A DNA stretch of 64,000 bases from Eisenibacter elegans DSM 3317 (GTDB lineage: Bacteria > Bacteroidota > Bacteroidia > Cytophagales > Microscillaceae), in assembly GCF_000430505.1 (NCBI RefSeq), contig NZ_KE387153.1, forward strand, positions 358,542-422,541, given 5' to 3'. Shown piece after piece: positions 1-8,722 of the stretch (its first letter is position 1; each line of letters opens with the position of its first letter). Both the position numbers and the translations under genes were made by a program. The notes under the pieces were generated by a model. That model searched no databases. It was not told the DNA's origin and worked only from the letters and a program-made list of their open reading frames with translations.

Positions 1-1
1 A

Positions 2-775
2 GAAGGTAAAGATTGGGTGGTGTTTGTACACGGAGCCGGTGGCAGCTCCTCTATTTGGTTCAAGCAAATCCGTGATTTTAAACAGCATTTTAATGTCCTT
101 TTGTTGGATTTGCGTGGCCACGGGCGCTCCAAACATTTTATCCAAGAGTATATGCAAGACCGCTATACTTTCAAGGATATTAGCCGCGATATTATCGAAG
201 TACTTGACCACTTACGCATCCAACAGGCGCATTTTGTAGGTATCTCATTAGGCTCTATCATCATCCGCTCCTTGGGCGAGCTCGACCCTTCGCGCATCCG
301 TTCGATGGTGTTGGGCGGTGCCGTTATCCGCCTCAATGTGCGCTCTAAATTCCTGATGTGGTTTGGCAACTGTGTGAAGCGTTTTGTACCCTATATGTGG
401 CTCTATAGCTTTTTGGCTTGGGTGATAATGCCCCGCGCCCGCCACCGCCATTCGCGCCTGCTCTTTATCCGGGAAGCCAAGCGCCTCTATCAAAAAGAAT
501 TTCTCCGGTGGTACAAACTAACTAGCGAAGTAAATCCCCTGTTGCGTTATTTTAACGAAAAAGAAATTCCCATACCCACCCTCTACGTTATGGGCGATGA
601 AGACCATATGTTCTTGCCCCAAGTACAGCAAGTAGTCAAGGTACATCACCACGCCCGCCTGATTGTCTTGCCCAACTGTGGGCACGTAGTCAATATCGAC
701 CAATCCGAAATGTTTAACCAAGTCTCCATCCAGTTTTTGAGTAACCCTCAAAAGGGATTGTTGCAGCTGGCCTAG
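2..775 (+). CDS. alpha/beta hydrolase, 5' end outside window
   Basis: Alpha/beta-hydrolase fold enzyme; the substrate cannot be told. The frame is open to the first bases of the window (codons for EGKDW precede the GTG at 17), so the true start is upstream. Numbering from the GTG at 17: oxyanion motif HGAGG at residues 5-9, strand/turn DLRGHGRS, nucleophile elbow GISLGS with Ser77, acid in GDEDH (about D194) and catalytic His in CGH (about H223). The whole triad is present, so the enzyme should be active. No signal peptide can be judged because the N-terminus is missing. The next gene in the same direction starts about 300 bp downstream. Confidence 0.85.
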   Translation, partial: EGKDWVVFVHGAGGSSSIWFKQIRDFKQHFNVLLLDLRGHGRSKHFIQEYMQDRYTFKDISRDIIEVLDHLRIQQAHFVGISLGSIIIRSLGELDPSRIRSMVLGGAVIRLNVRSKFLMWFGNCVKRFVPYMWLYSFLAWVIMPRARHRHSRLLFIREAKRLYQKEFLRWYKLTSEVNPLLRYFNEKEIPIPTLYVMGDEDHMFLPQVQQVVKVHHHARLIVLPNCGHVVNIDQSEMFNQVSIQFLSNPQKGLLQLA

Positions 776-1083
776 AGCCCCTACACGTGCGGGCAACGGC
801 TTAATAACGCATACAAAAATCACATTTTAGCTGTGTAATTGCGATTTTTTTAAAAGAGCAACAATTACAATCGTCAAAAATTTGGAAAAATTGCCAATAT
901 AGGTTTATATTGTGTTGTCGTTTAGGCTAAAACTTGGTGTTATACACAGATTGCCAACACACTGACAAATGCGATGAGGGGGCAACGCATAGGAGGAAAG
1001 AGGTATTGTTGTTGGTGAAGCAGATTGTCGATACACAGCCCCCAAACTGCATACCTCAATACACACACACTAAACCTTGTTAT
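776..1083. other. intergenic region before ppk2
   Basis: AT-rich gap with no convincing gene. The ppk2 frame is open back to 934, but that stretch has no family similarity and low coding character. A possible promoter lies at 881-913; I see no terminator or repeat. Confidence 0.5.
881..913 (+). promoter_or_regulatory. possible promoter for ppk2
   Basis: TTTG at 881-884 is followed 21 nt later by TATATTGT at 906-913, an imperfect match to the Bacteroidota pair TTTG / TAnnTTTG. Spacing is right but the -7 box departs from consensus at its 3' end, so this is only a candidate. Confidence 0.3.
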
Positions 1084-1938
1084 ATGCCCTACAAAAAAGC
1101 CAACCTAAGCGCTGAAGAATTGCGCTTACTCAATTCGCCCGCTGGGCTTCGCGCCTTATTGCGCCAGAAAAAAATCAACCTCAAACGCATACTCGACACC
1201 CTAGCCTATGAGGCAGACTTAGAAGCGCTGCAAGTACAGATGATTTTGTTGCAGCAATGGGTCGTAGATACAGGCCAGCGTCTGGCCATCATTTTTGAGG
1301 GGCGTGATGCTGCCGGCAAAGGGGGGACTATCCTGCGCTTTACCCAACACCTCGTGCCCCGACAGATGCGCATTGTCGCCCTACCCAAACCCACCGAAGA
1401 AGAACGCGGCCAGTGGTACTTCCAGCGGTATGTGAGCCAGCTACCCCGCCCGGGCGAAATCGTGTTCTTTGACCGCAGTTGGTACAACCGCGCCGTGGTA
1501 GAGCCCGCGATGGGCTTTTGTAGCGAAGAACAATACCAACGCTTTATGCGCCAAGTGCCCGAGTTTGAGCATCTCCTAGCCGAAGACGGCCTGCTGATGA
1601 TCAAGTTTTGGTTTCACCTCAGCAAAGGCGAGCAGGCCAAGCGCTTCCGCGACCGCAAGAAAAACCCGCTCAAACAGTGGAAACTCAGCCCGGTAGACCT
1701 CGAAGCCCAAGCCCGTTGGGAAACCTTCACCCACTACCGCCGCGAGATGTTTGCCCATACCCACCTCGATTTCAGCCCATGGATTGTCGTAGAAGCCGAC
1801 GACAAGGAGCAAGCCCGACTGGCATCGATGCGCTATGTGCTACGGCAATTTGATTATCCGGGCAAAGACGAAACCCTGCTCCAAGCCGATGGAACGACAG
1901 TCTACCAATTTGACCCCAAGCAGCCGCTGGATGATTAG
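1084..1938 (+). CDS. ppk2: polyphosphate kinase 2 (class I PPK2)
   Basis: Cytoplasmic PPK2-family kinase that moves phosphate between polyphosphate and nucleotides; class I members favour making ATP or GTP from the diphosphate. Starting at ATG 1084 gives 284 aa, with Walker A EGRDAAGKGG at 72-81, Walker B with lid start FFDRSWYNR around D130, and the class I stretches WYFQRYV, PLKQWKLSP and VVEADDK. The frame continues upstream to 934, but those 50 residues look unlike the family, so 1084 is preferred. It has a single kinase domain, as expected for class I. No operon partner is evident. Confidence 0.93.
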   Translation: MPYKKANLSAEELRLLNSPAGLRALLRQKKINLKRILDTLAYEADLEALQVQMILLQQWVVDTGQRLAIIFEGRDAAGKGGTILRFTQHLVPRQMRIVALPKPTEEERGQWYFQRYVSQLPRPGEIVFFDRSWYNRAVVEPAMGFCSEEQYQRFMRQVPEFEHLLAEDGLLMIKFWFHLSKGEQAKRFRDRKKNPLKQWKLSPVDLEAQARWETFTHYRREMFAHTHLDFSPWIVVEADDKEQARLASMRYVLRQFDYPGKDETLLQADGTTVYQFDPKQPLDD

Positions 1939-2047
1939 TAACACCAACGGCCAACACGGTATCCCCCTCTGGGGCTTTTTAGCAACGTATAGCGGGAACA
2001 TTGGTAGTAGCTACAGCAAAACCAAAAAAATTACCAAATCGGCATTG

Positions 2048-2359
2048 TTACTTGGTTCTTACAAAGACATTGGTTTTTAATCCTCTATCTTCAGGGTTAT
2101 ACAACACCATTTTTGTTTTTGAAAACTCCTTGATGGTCAGGTTGCTGACACCTGATCTGGAGTTTTCGATAGTGAGTATATTTCCTTGAATACTTCAATT
2201 AGAGACATCCTCAAATATTTTCTCGTTCCCTACAATATCCCTTATCTCATAAGTACCTCCATCCTCAAACGTCCATTCGAGGTTTCCCATCATTTGGATC
2301 ATCATTTCTTTGACAAGGCTAGCACTTGTTTGCCAACCATCGAAATGAGTTTGTGAGCC
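2048..2359 (-). pseudogene. decayed small protein gene (lipocalin-like?)
   Basis: The minus strand reads a coherent protein interrupted by one in-frame TGA at 2195-2197. Before the stop it contains NLEWTFEDGGTYEIRD; after it NILTIENS, LTIKEFSKTKMVLY and a normal end at TAA 2048-2050. Beta-strand patterns such as FEDGGTYEI, GNILTIE and LTIKEFSKTKMVL recall lipocalin-like lipoproteins of Bacteroidota. The N-terminal signal sequence is missing (stops upstream at 2360 and beyond). I infer a gene remnant truncated at its start and carrying a nonsense mutation. The family assignment is tentative. Confidence 0.5.
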
Positions 2360-2499
2360 TTAAAAGCTTTATTTCCGTGTTACAACAACTATTTTTCGCA
2401 TTTTTTCGTTATGAAGCAGTGGCTTTCTTGCCAATAGTTTATCTTTGTGGCTGCTGCCTCTTTGGGGAGCAGCTTTATCGTTCTTTGCAACACGCTGAT

Positions 2500-4293
2500 A
2501 TGAAATCACTTAGTTATCTCAATAAATACTTCTACAGATACAAGTATCATCTTTTTTGGGGTATTGTATTCACGATTATCTCTAATTACTTCAGTATTGT
2601 TCCGGCGCAACTGGTACGCTATGCCTTTGATCTTATCAAAGAAACGCTGGATTTGTATTTTGTAACCGAGGGGATGGAAGCCCGCGAGGGGGTTTATCGT
2701 TTGTTTGCCCAGACAGTCTTGTTTTATGGTGCCTTGATTGTGCTGATGGCCTTGCTGCGGGGGGTATTCCTGTTTTTTGTCCGGCAGACCATCATCGTGA
2801 TGTCTCGCTTGATAGAGTACGACCTCAAAAACGAGATTTATGCCCACTATCAGAGCCTTCCTCTGAGCTTCTACCGCCGCAGCAATACCGGCGACCTGAT
2901 GGCTCGCATCTCCGAAGACGTGAGTATGGTCAGGATGTACCTCGGTCCTGCCATTATGTATGGCATCAATATGATTACGCTGAGTGTGATGGTCATTGGC
3001 TATATGTTTAGCATCAACGCCACCTTGTCTTTTTATGCCTTGTTGCCGCTTCCGGTACTCTCGCTGAGCATCTATTTTGTAAACAATACCATCAATCGCC
3101 GCTCCGACCGCATCCAGAAGCAACTCTCCACCCTGTCTACTTTTGCACAAGAGGCCTTTTCGGGGGTGCGGGTACTGAAAGCCTTTGCCCGTGAGCAAGA
3201 CTCCCTCCGGCAGTTTACCGACGAAAGCGAGCGCTACCGCAACAAGTCTTTGGCCTTGGTACGGGTAGAAGCCTATTTCTTCCCCCTGATCTTGGGTTTG
3301 ATTGGCGCCAGCACCCTCCTGACGGTCTATGTAGGGAGTTTGGAAGTAATGCGTGGCAACCTCACCGCCGGCAATGTAGCTGAGTTTCTGATTTATGTCA
3401 ATATGTTGACTTGGCCGGTAACCTCCCTCGGATGGATTACCAGCATCACCCAGCGAGCAGCCGCTTCGCAGGCGCGCATCAATGAGTTTTTGCAAACCCA
3501 TAGCGACCTCCATTCTACCCAAAACCTAGACCAGCCCATCAGCGGGAATATCCGTTTTGAGGCCGTCGATTTTACTTATCCCGACACGGGAATAGAGGCC
3601 CTGAAAAAAGTCTCGTTTGAAGTACATCCGGGCGAAAGTATTGCCATCTTGGGAGGCACTGGTGCCGGCAAAAGCACCATTGCCAACCTTATTTGCCGTC
3701 TGTATGATAGTAGCGAGGGGCAAATTTGGATAGACGAGCAGCCCATCCAAGCCTATAGCCTAGCTTCGCTGCGCAGCCAAATAGGCTACGTACCGCAGGA
3801 TGTGTTTCTGTTTTCAGACACCATCCGCAATAATGTCATCTTCGGGCTCAACCCCGACGAAGTCTCGGAAGAAGCCATCGTACAGGCACTCAAAGATGCC
3901 GACTTGTATGACAACGTCATGGACTTCGAGCACCAACTCGAAACCCGCCTCGGCGAGCGGGGAATAACCCTCTCCGGAGGGCAAAAACAACGCCTCTCTA
4001 TTGCCAGAGCCATTATCCGACAGCCCAGTATGCTTATTCTGGATGATGCCCTCTCTGCCGTAGATACCAAGACCGAAAACGCCATTCTCAACGCCCTCAA
4101 GCGTATCATGGAAGGCCGTACCTCTATCATCATCTCTCACAGGGTATCGTCGGCCAAGCTCGCCGACAAAATCCTCGTCCTAGAAGATGGCCAAGTGGTA
4201 GAGTATGGTACTCACGAAACGCTGATGTTGCAGAACGGATTTTATAAAGCTTTGCACGACAAGCAGCTACAGGCCGAAAGCGCAGTAGACTGA
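2500..4293 (+). CDS. ABC exporter, fused membrane and ATPase domains
   Basis: MsbA/multidrug-type half transporter of the inner membrane, 597 aa from ATG 2500, a normal length for the family. Six transmembrane segments span about residues 15-310. The ATPase domain has Walker A GGTGAGKST (385-393), a Q-loop near GYVPQD, signature LSGGQKQR (from 491), Walker B MLILDD (from 511) and H-loop SHR (His548). All catalytic motifs are intact. The frame is open back to 2326, but that stretch overlaps the decayed minus-strand gene and is unlike the family, so 2500 is chosen. The substrate is unknown; lipid or drug export is typical. A terminator follows at 4437. Confidence 0.93.
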   Translation: MKSLSYLNKYFYRYKYHLFWGIVFTIISNYFSIVPAQLVRYAFDLIKETLDLYFVTEGMEAREGVYRLFAQTVLFYGALIVLMALLRGVFLFFVRQTIIVMSRLIEYDLKNEIYAHYQSLPLSFYRRSNTGDLMARISEDVSMVRMYLGPAIMYGINMITLSVMVIGYMFSINATLSFYALLPLPVLSLSIYFVNNTINRRSDRIQKQLSTLSTFAQEAFSGVRVLKAFAREQDSLRQFTDESERYRNKSLALVRVEAYFFPLILGLIGASTLLTVYVGSLEVMRGNLTAGNVAEFLIYVNMLTWPVTSLGWITSITQRAAASQARINEFLQTHSDLHSTQNLDQPISGNIRFEAVDFTYPDTGIEALKKVSFEVHPGESIAILGGTGAGKSTIANLICRLYDSSEGQIWIDEQPIQAYSLASLRSQIGYVPQDVFLFSDTIRNNVIFGLNPDEVSEEAIVQALKDADLYDNVMDFEHQLETRLGERGITLSGGQKQRLSIARAIIRQPSMLILDDALSAVDTKTENAILNALKRIMEGRTSIIISHRVSSAKLADKILVLEDGQVVEYGTHETLMLQNGFYKALHDKQLQAESAVD

Positions 4294-4436
4294 GTTCGTT
4301 GGAGGTATTGTTAGGTGTGTTGGGGCTTATTGCCGAATCCTTTTGACAATCCGACAGCCTTAGAGACTGTCTGGCTTGACAACCAGCTATGCCGCTACTG
4401 CGGCTCGGCCACTGACCTTTCACCCAACAATGTAAA

Positions 4437-4475
4437 AAAACCCTCTCAGCCTTGTGCTCAGAGGGTTTTGTTTTT
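4437..4475. terminator. bidirectional intrinsic terminator
   Basis: Arms AAAACCCTCT (4437-4446) and AGAGGGTTTT (4460-4469), with a further 3-bp stem after one mismatch, then a T-rich tail TTTTGTTTTT. A-rich on the left and T-rich on the right, so it can serve both the ABC gene and the convergent thiolase gene. Confidence 0.8.
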
Positions 4476-4532
4476 GACGAACTGTATGGATGATTTTTTG
4501 GGGCTTTCCCCTTCGGGGTCGGGTCTTCGGCT

Positions 4533-4582
4533 GTAGTCCCTTGCCCCCGGCTGTGAAACACAGCCGTGAGCAAGGGAGCTAC
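4533..4582. repeat. long near-perfect hairpin
   Basis: Nested inverted repeat: GTAGTCCCTTGC (4533-4544) pairs with GCAAGGGA and CTAC (4570-4582), and the inner CGGCTGTG (4548-4555) pairs with CACAGCCG (4559-4566) around an AAA loop. Only three-base internal bulges interrupt it. It lies between convergent genes, just beyond the intrinsic terminator. It may be a REP-like element or a second transcription barrier. Confidence 0.65.
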
Positions 4583-4662
4583 TTGCCTCAGCCCCTAAGC
4601 CGCTTACGCATGCATAAGCGTACGCCAGCCAGAGGCCTTCAACTCCATCGTTCATCCTTCCA

Positions 4663-5841
4663 CTAGAGGCGCTCTACCACCATTGCCGAAGCACCACCAC
4701 CACCATTACAGATAGCAGCCAAGCCATAGCGGCCTTGTTTGTGTTGCAATACATTGAGCAAAGTAACCAAGATACGCGCTCCAGAGCAGCCCAGCGGATG
4801 GCCTAGCGAAACAGCTCCGCCAAAGACGTTGACTTTGGCAGGGTCGATGTTGAGCTCTGTGTAGAAAGCCATCGTAACGGCAGCAAAAGCCTCATTGACT
4901 TCAAAATAATCGATATCGCTCACTTTCAGTCCGGCGGCATCTAGCGCCTTAGGGGCGGCCAAGGTAGGCGCCGTCGTAAACCACTTAGGCTCTTGGGCAG
5001 CATCGGCAAAGCTCACAATGCGGGCGATAGGCTTGAGGCCAAGGCTTTCGGCCTTCTCTTTGCTCATCAGTACGAGGGCTGCCGCACCGTCGTTGATGGT
5101 AGAGGCGTTGGCCGCCGTAACGGTTCCGGTGGGAGTAAAAGCCGGACGAAGGCTGGGAATCTTGTCAAATTTTACGTTCTTGTATTCTTCATCTTCCGAA
5201 AAGAGCACCGGGTCGCCTTTGCGCTGAGGAATCTCAACAGGCACAATTTCTTGCTTGAAATAGCCCTTCTCCGTAGCTTCGGCAGCGCGCTTGTAAGAGT
5301 TGATGGCAAACTCATCTTGCGCCTCGCGGCTGAACTTGTACTTTTCGGCAGTCGCATCAGCACATACACCCATCGCATTGTGGTCGTAGGCATCGGTAAG
5401 GCCATCGTGCGCCAGACCGTCTACCAACTTAGCATCGCCATACTTGAAACCAAAGCGCGACTTCATCACATAGTGCGGGATGTTGGACATACTCTCCATA
5501 CCACCGGACACGATGATGTCCTGATGCCCCAACATAATAGATTGTGCGGCAAACATCGTGGCCTTCATCCCCGAAGCGCAGACCTTGTTGATGGTGGTGG
5601 AGGGCACGTGATTGCCAATACCGGCATACAGCGCCGCCTGACGGGCAGGGGCTTGGCCTAGGCCTGCCGCTACCACATTGCCCATAAATACCTCTTGTAC
5701 TTGTGAGGCTTCGATACCGGCGCGGGCTATAGCCCCTTTGATGGCGGCTGCGCCAAGTTGTGTGGCACTCAGGTCAGAAAGTCCACCCAAAAAGCTACCA
5801 ATGGGCGTGCGGGCTATGGATACTACATATACTTCTTTCAT
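4663..5841 (-). CDS. acetyl-CoA C-acetyltransferase (thiolase)
   Basis: Thiolase that condenses or cleaves acetyl-CoA/acetoacetyl-CoA, cytoplasmic, 392 aa, the standard length. The nucleophile is Cys88 in NKVCASGMK; the C-terminal catalytic pair is His348 in GHPLGCSG and Cys378 in [11 protein letters not shown] at 5841 gives the usual start [12 protein letters not shown]. It stands alone with no beta-oxidation or PHB partners beside it, so a biosynthetic (AtoB/PhaA-like) or degradative role cannot be decided from context. Confidence 0.93.
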   Translation of the reverse strand: MKEVYVVSIARTPIGSFLGGLSDLSATQLGAAAIKGAIARAGIEASQVQEVFMGNVVAAGLGQAPARQAALYAGIGNHVPSTTINKVCASGMKATMFAAQSIMLGHQDIIVSGGMESMSNIPHYVMKSRFGFKYGDAKLVDGLAHDGLTDAYDHNAMGVCADATAEKYKFSREAQDEFAINSYKRAAEATEKGYFKQEIVPVEIPQRKGDPVLFSEDEEYKNVKFDKIPSLRPAFTPTGTVTAANASTINDGAAALVLMSKEKAESLGLKPIARIVSFADAAQEPKWFTTAPTLAAPKALDAAGLKVSDIDYFEVNEAFAAVTMAFYTELNIDPAKVNVFGGAVSLGHPLGCSGARILVTLLNVLQHKQGRYGLAAICNGGGGASAMVVERL

Positions 5842-6240
5842 GGGAGAGATAGATGAGGTTTAAAATGTCAAATTATTGATGCATAAGCGCCGGCCAAAAA
5901 CACGTCCGGCCTCTAAGCAACTTTATCGAGTTGAAGGTAGCATGTTTTTAGCACAAATCAAATGACTTTGGGTGCTAATCTATAGTATTTTAGCATATAA
6001 ATCATTGATTTTAAGCAAAATAAACCCACACATTCGTTTCACCCCCTTCAGAAAATCGGGGTATGGGTTTGGCCTTCTAAAGCAGATGCTGTATTTTTAG
6101 AGGGCATTCAAAAAAAGCTGGCCTCATCGCCATAAGGGTTGCACGCTCAACACCCTAATATACTTGACCCTTGTATGCCTCTGCGTCCAATACGTTTTTT
6201 ATACCAAGATTCACTTGGCTTGAGGATTCACAGGAAGTTA
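5842..6240. other. intergenic gap, divergent thiolase / aroA
   Basis: About 400 bp of AT-rich sequence between divergent genes. No ORF with coding character. A weak hairpin lies near 5888-5912 (GCCGG/CCGGC). The segment ACCAAGATTCACTTGG near 6203-6218 has loose relatives near 41557. Promoters for both genes should lie here, but I see no clear match. Confidence 0.4.
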
Positions 6241-6302
6241 TTTTCTTGATTCTCAAGGATTTTCAATGTATACATTTTCCAAACCAATTCTGATTGGGTA
6301 TC
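6241..6302 (+). repeat. dispersed 62-bp repeat, copy 1
   Basis: Starts TTTTCTTGATTCTCAAGGAT and ends near CTGATTGGGTAT. It contains two small dyads (CTTGA/TCAAG and CCAAT/ATTGG). Nearly identical copies occur at 37441-37502 (same strand) and 48380-48441 (opposite strand). This copy ends three bases before the aroA ATG, so it forms the end of the aroA leader. Confidence 0.8.
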
Positions 6303-6305
6303 ACG

Positions 6306-7577
6306 ATGAAAGACCTATATACACTCCATATTCCGGCAGGTGCTCCCCTGTTGGGAAGTCTTACCCTCACAGGCTCCAAAAGCGAAAGTAACCGTGCGCT
6401 GCTGCTACAGGCCTTGGCTTGTGCGCAGAGCGGCCAAGCGTTTCGTGTGGGCAGGGTACGCCGCCTAGCCAGCGCCCGCGACACCCAAACGCTCTTACGC
6501 CTGCTCCAAACGCCTGAGGCAGCAGTGTGGGATGTATTGGATGCCGGAACCACGATGCGCTTTCTGACGGCCTATGCTGCCACCCAACTACGCAACAAAA
6601 CCCTGACCGGCACCCCACGGATGCAAGAGCGTCCTATCGGTATTTTGACAGAAGCGCTGGCGCAATTAGGAGCAGAAATCGAGTATCTCGGCAAGCCCGG
6701 CTACCCCCCCATACGGCTGAATGCAACGCGTCCATTCACCCAAAAAACCCAGCAACTGAGCATCGATGGCAGCGTCAGCAGTCAGTTTGTATCGGCCTTG
6801 CTGATGGTAGCCCCTACCCTGCCTCTAGGGCTGAGCCTACGCTTGGTCGGGCATATTGCCTCTCGCCCCTACCTCGAAATGACCTTGGCACAGATGAAGG
6901 CTTTTGGGGTCAATCATAAATGGGAGGGCGACAGCATCCACATCCAACCCCAAACTTATCAAGAGGCTGATTTTGCCGTAGAAGCCGATTGGTCTGGGGC
7001 TAGCTACTGGTACAGCCTAGTGGCGCTGCGCCCGGGCAGCCGCCTACAGCTCCAAGGTCTCAAACCCCGCTCCCTCCAAGGCGACCAAGCCATCAGCCGG
7101 CTAATGCAGCCCCTAGGGGTCAATACAACTCCTACCGCAGACGGAATGCTGCTCGAACACACGTTCCATCCTGCGGCTGCAATGCCCCAAGTATGGGATT
7201 TTGACCGCTGCCCCGACCTCGCCCAAACGGTATTGGCCTGCGCCGCCGCCAAAGGAGTAGCAATGCCGCGCATTGTCGGGCTAGAAAGCCTGCGCATCAA
7301 GGAAACAGACCGAATTGCAGCGATGCAAGCCGAGCTCCAAAAACTAGGTGCTGATTTGCAAGCACTTGATGCCCATACTTGGGCGCTTGTGCCACCAACA
7401 CAGCCGCTCCCAGAGCGCCTACAAATACATACCTACGACGACCACAGGATGGCCATGGCCTTTGCCCCGCTGGCAGCCTGCATTGCAGAAGTACTCATAG
7501 ACGACCCTCAGGTCGTGGCCAAGTCTTATCCCGGCTTCTGGGATGACCTCAGAAGTTTGGGGGTGGAGGTGGCATAA
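6306..7577 (+). CDS. aroA: 3-phosphoshikimate 1-carboxyvinyltransferase (EPSP synthase)
   Basis: Sixth step of the shikimate pathway: joins PEP to shikimate-3-phosphate, cytoplasmic. 423 aa from ATG 6306; a TTG at 6294 would add four residues and lies in the repeat. Family motifs in order: GSKSESNRALLLQALA, LDAGTTMRFLTAYAA, RMQERPIG, DGSVSSQFVSALL, DRCPDLAQT, LRIKETDRIAAM and YDDHRMAMA. It is complete, with both domains present. No other aromatic gene is adjacent. A repeat copy runs to three bases before the start codon. Confidence 0.95.
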   Translation: MKDLYTLHIPAGAPLLGSLTLTGSKSESNRALLLQALACAQSGQAFRVGRVRRLASARDTQTLLRLLQTPEAAVWDVLDAGTTMRFLTAYAATQLRNKTLTGTPRMQERPIGILTEALAQLGAEIEYLGKPGYPPIRLNATRPFTQKTQQLSIDGSVSSQFVSALLMVAPTLPLGLSLRLVGHIASRPYLEMTLAQMKAFGVNHKWEGDSIHIQPQTYQEADFAVEADWSGASYWYSLVALRPGSRLQLQGLKPRSLQGDQAISRLMQPLGVNTTPTADGMLLEHTFHPAAAMPQVWDFDRCPDLAQTVLACAAAKGVAMPRIVGLESLRIKETDRIAAMQAELQKLGADLQALDAHTWALVPPTQPLPERLQIHTYDDHRMAMAFAPLAACIAEVLIDDPQVVAKSYPGFWDDLRSLGVEVA

Positions 7578-7684
7578 AAACGGCTGCCGGTGTGGGTGGC
7601 CTAACACTTGCCTCTTTGGTGGGGAAAGTGCTAAAACCATTACCACCCATAATCAATACTCAACGATTCACAATAGATACCATT

Positions 7685-7884
7685 ATGAGCAGAAAAACCT
7701 GTGGCCAAACTTGGTGGGGGATACAATAGCGCTGCAAGCATTAGAAAAAACTGACTTCAGCAACCGCCTCCCCAGAGGGAGGAGCTACACCAACAAGAGC
7801 ACAGTGCTACAGGTAGATGTCCAAGAAGGCGCAATAACGGCCAAAGTTCAAGGCCAAGGCCATACAAACAACATATCAGCTTAA
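7685..7884 (+). pseudogene. N-terminal remnant of a SWIM zinc-finger family protein
   Basis: ATG 7685 starts MSRKTCGQTWWG; the reading then shifts by one base at a run of five G (7717-7721) and continues as LQALEKTDFSNRLPRGRSY and ITAKVQGQG, stopping at 7884. TWWG, the NRLPRGRSY block and the ITAKVQG strand are, from my knowledge of the family, the conserved N-terminus of bacterial SWIM zinc-finger proteins, whose body and C-x-C...C-x-H finger are absent here. Restoring one G would rejoin the two parts. The end coincides with the left edge of the dispersed repeat at 7885, which suggests that the rest was lost or displaced there. Confidence 0.75.
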
Positions 7885-7977
7885 TGTGGGCTAAGTCTCA
7901 TTTTGGGGTAAAATGAGACTTAGCTTGTCTCGGAGCTCGAGCTCCGAGCTACTTTTTCAAAAATGTCCAGTGGTGTG
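7885..7977 (+). repeat. convergent-gap element, copy A (left end missing)
   Basis: Begins TGTGGGCTAAGTCTCATTTT and ends AAAAATGTCCAGTGGTGTG. It contains a perfect dyad CTAAGTCTCATTTT / AAAATGAGACTTAG and a palindromic GGAGCTCGAGCTCC. It aligns with copies at 14311, 18737, 28866 and 44818, but the left inverted end (CACACCACTGGAC) is gone. It lies between aroA / SWIM remnant (+) and the GNAT gene (-). Confidence 0.8.
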
Positions 7978-8036
7978 TTCGGGGTACATCCGGCTATTGG
8001 TGTGGACACCGAGAGGGGCGCAAGGGTTATCTAGTT

Positions 8037-8552
8037 TTACATATCCATTTCCATCACAAAATCTTCCATCCAAAAGCCCTGCCCGATGTCGATATTTTCT
8101 TCTTTGGCAATGCGGAAGCCATAGTGTTGGTAAAAGGCGATGGCTGCCTGATTGTAGCGGTTCACATTGAGCGAGAGGGTGTGTAAGGCTGCTTTTCGGG
8201 TGGCAGCCACGACCTCATCGAGCAGCTTTCGACCTAGGCCCCTGCCCTGAGCTTGTGGGTGTATGTAGAGCTTGTGGAGTTTGCAATAGCCTGCCTCCGG
8301 GGTATGGAGGGCATATCCGGCAAAACCGAGATCTTGCGCAGCATCGTGGGCAATCAAAAACACATCGCCCCGCTGCATCTGCTCCAAGAGTGAGGATTGG
8401 CTATACATCCAATCCAGCATATACGCAATCTGCTCCTGCGTCAGGATGTTTCCAAACGTATCAGGCCAAGTAGCGTGGGCAAGGGCCTGGATGCGTGCCC
8501 AATCTTGGGCGCTGGCCGTGGTAAGATTTAAAACTTGCATTGATTTTGACAT
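8037..8552 (-). CDS. GNAT family N-acetyltransferase
   Basis: Single-domain GCN5-related acetyltransferase, 172 aa. Acetyl-CoA binding motif A is visible as LYIHPQAQGRGLGRKLLDEV, followed by the motif B region NRYNQAAIAFYQHYGF. ATG 8552 (MSKSMQVLN) is preferred; 8540 is also possible, and the frame runs open to 8621. The substrate is unknown: similar proteins act on small molecules or protein N-termini. Its 3' end faces the repeat-filled convergent gap. Confidence 0.88.
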   Translation of the reverse strand: MSKSMQVLNLTTASAQDWARIQALAHATWPDTFGNILTQEQIAYMLDWMYSQSSLLEQMQRGDVFLIAHDAAQDLGFAGYALHTPEAGYCKLHKLYIHPQAQGRGLGRKLLDEVVAATRKAALHTLSLNVNRYNQAAIAFYQHYGFRIAKEENIDIGQGFWMEDFVMEMDM

Positions 8553-8722
8553 TAAAGTGTTTTGACGTTTTCTTGGGCTTCTTCCCGCGCCGCCCTTGGA
8601 GGGTATAGCTTCGCACAACAACGCCCAAAACCTTTACTTCATCGTTCATACTTCATATTCTATTCTTCCCAAAAGCGCTGCGTACGCAGGTGTAGCTTCG
8701 CATACACATAAGGACAGGTTGT

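Noticed and set aside
2506-3522. 338-aa open frame on the minus strand inside the ABC exporter
   Set aside because: Antisense shadow of a clear ABC transporter; composition is low in hydrophobic order and rich in His/Gln/Gly, no family pattern.
4993-5661. 222-aa plus-strand frame opposite the thiolase
   Set aside because: Antisense shadow; the thiolase is complete with catalytic residues.
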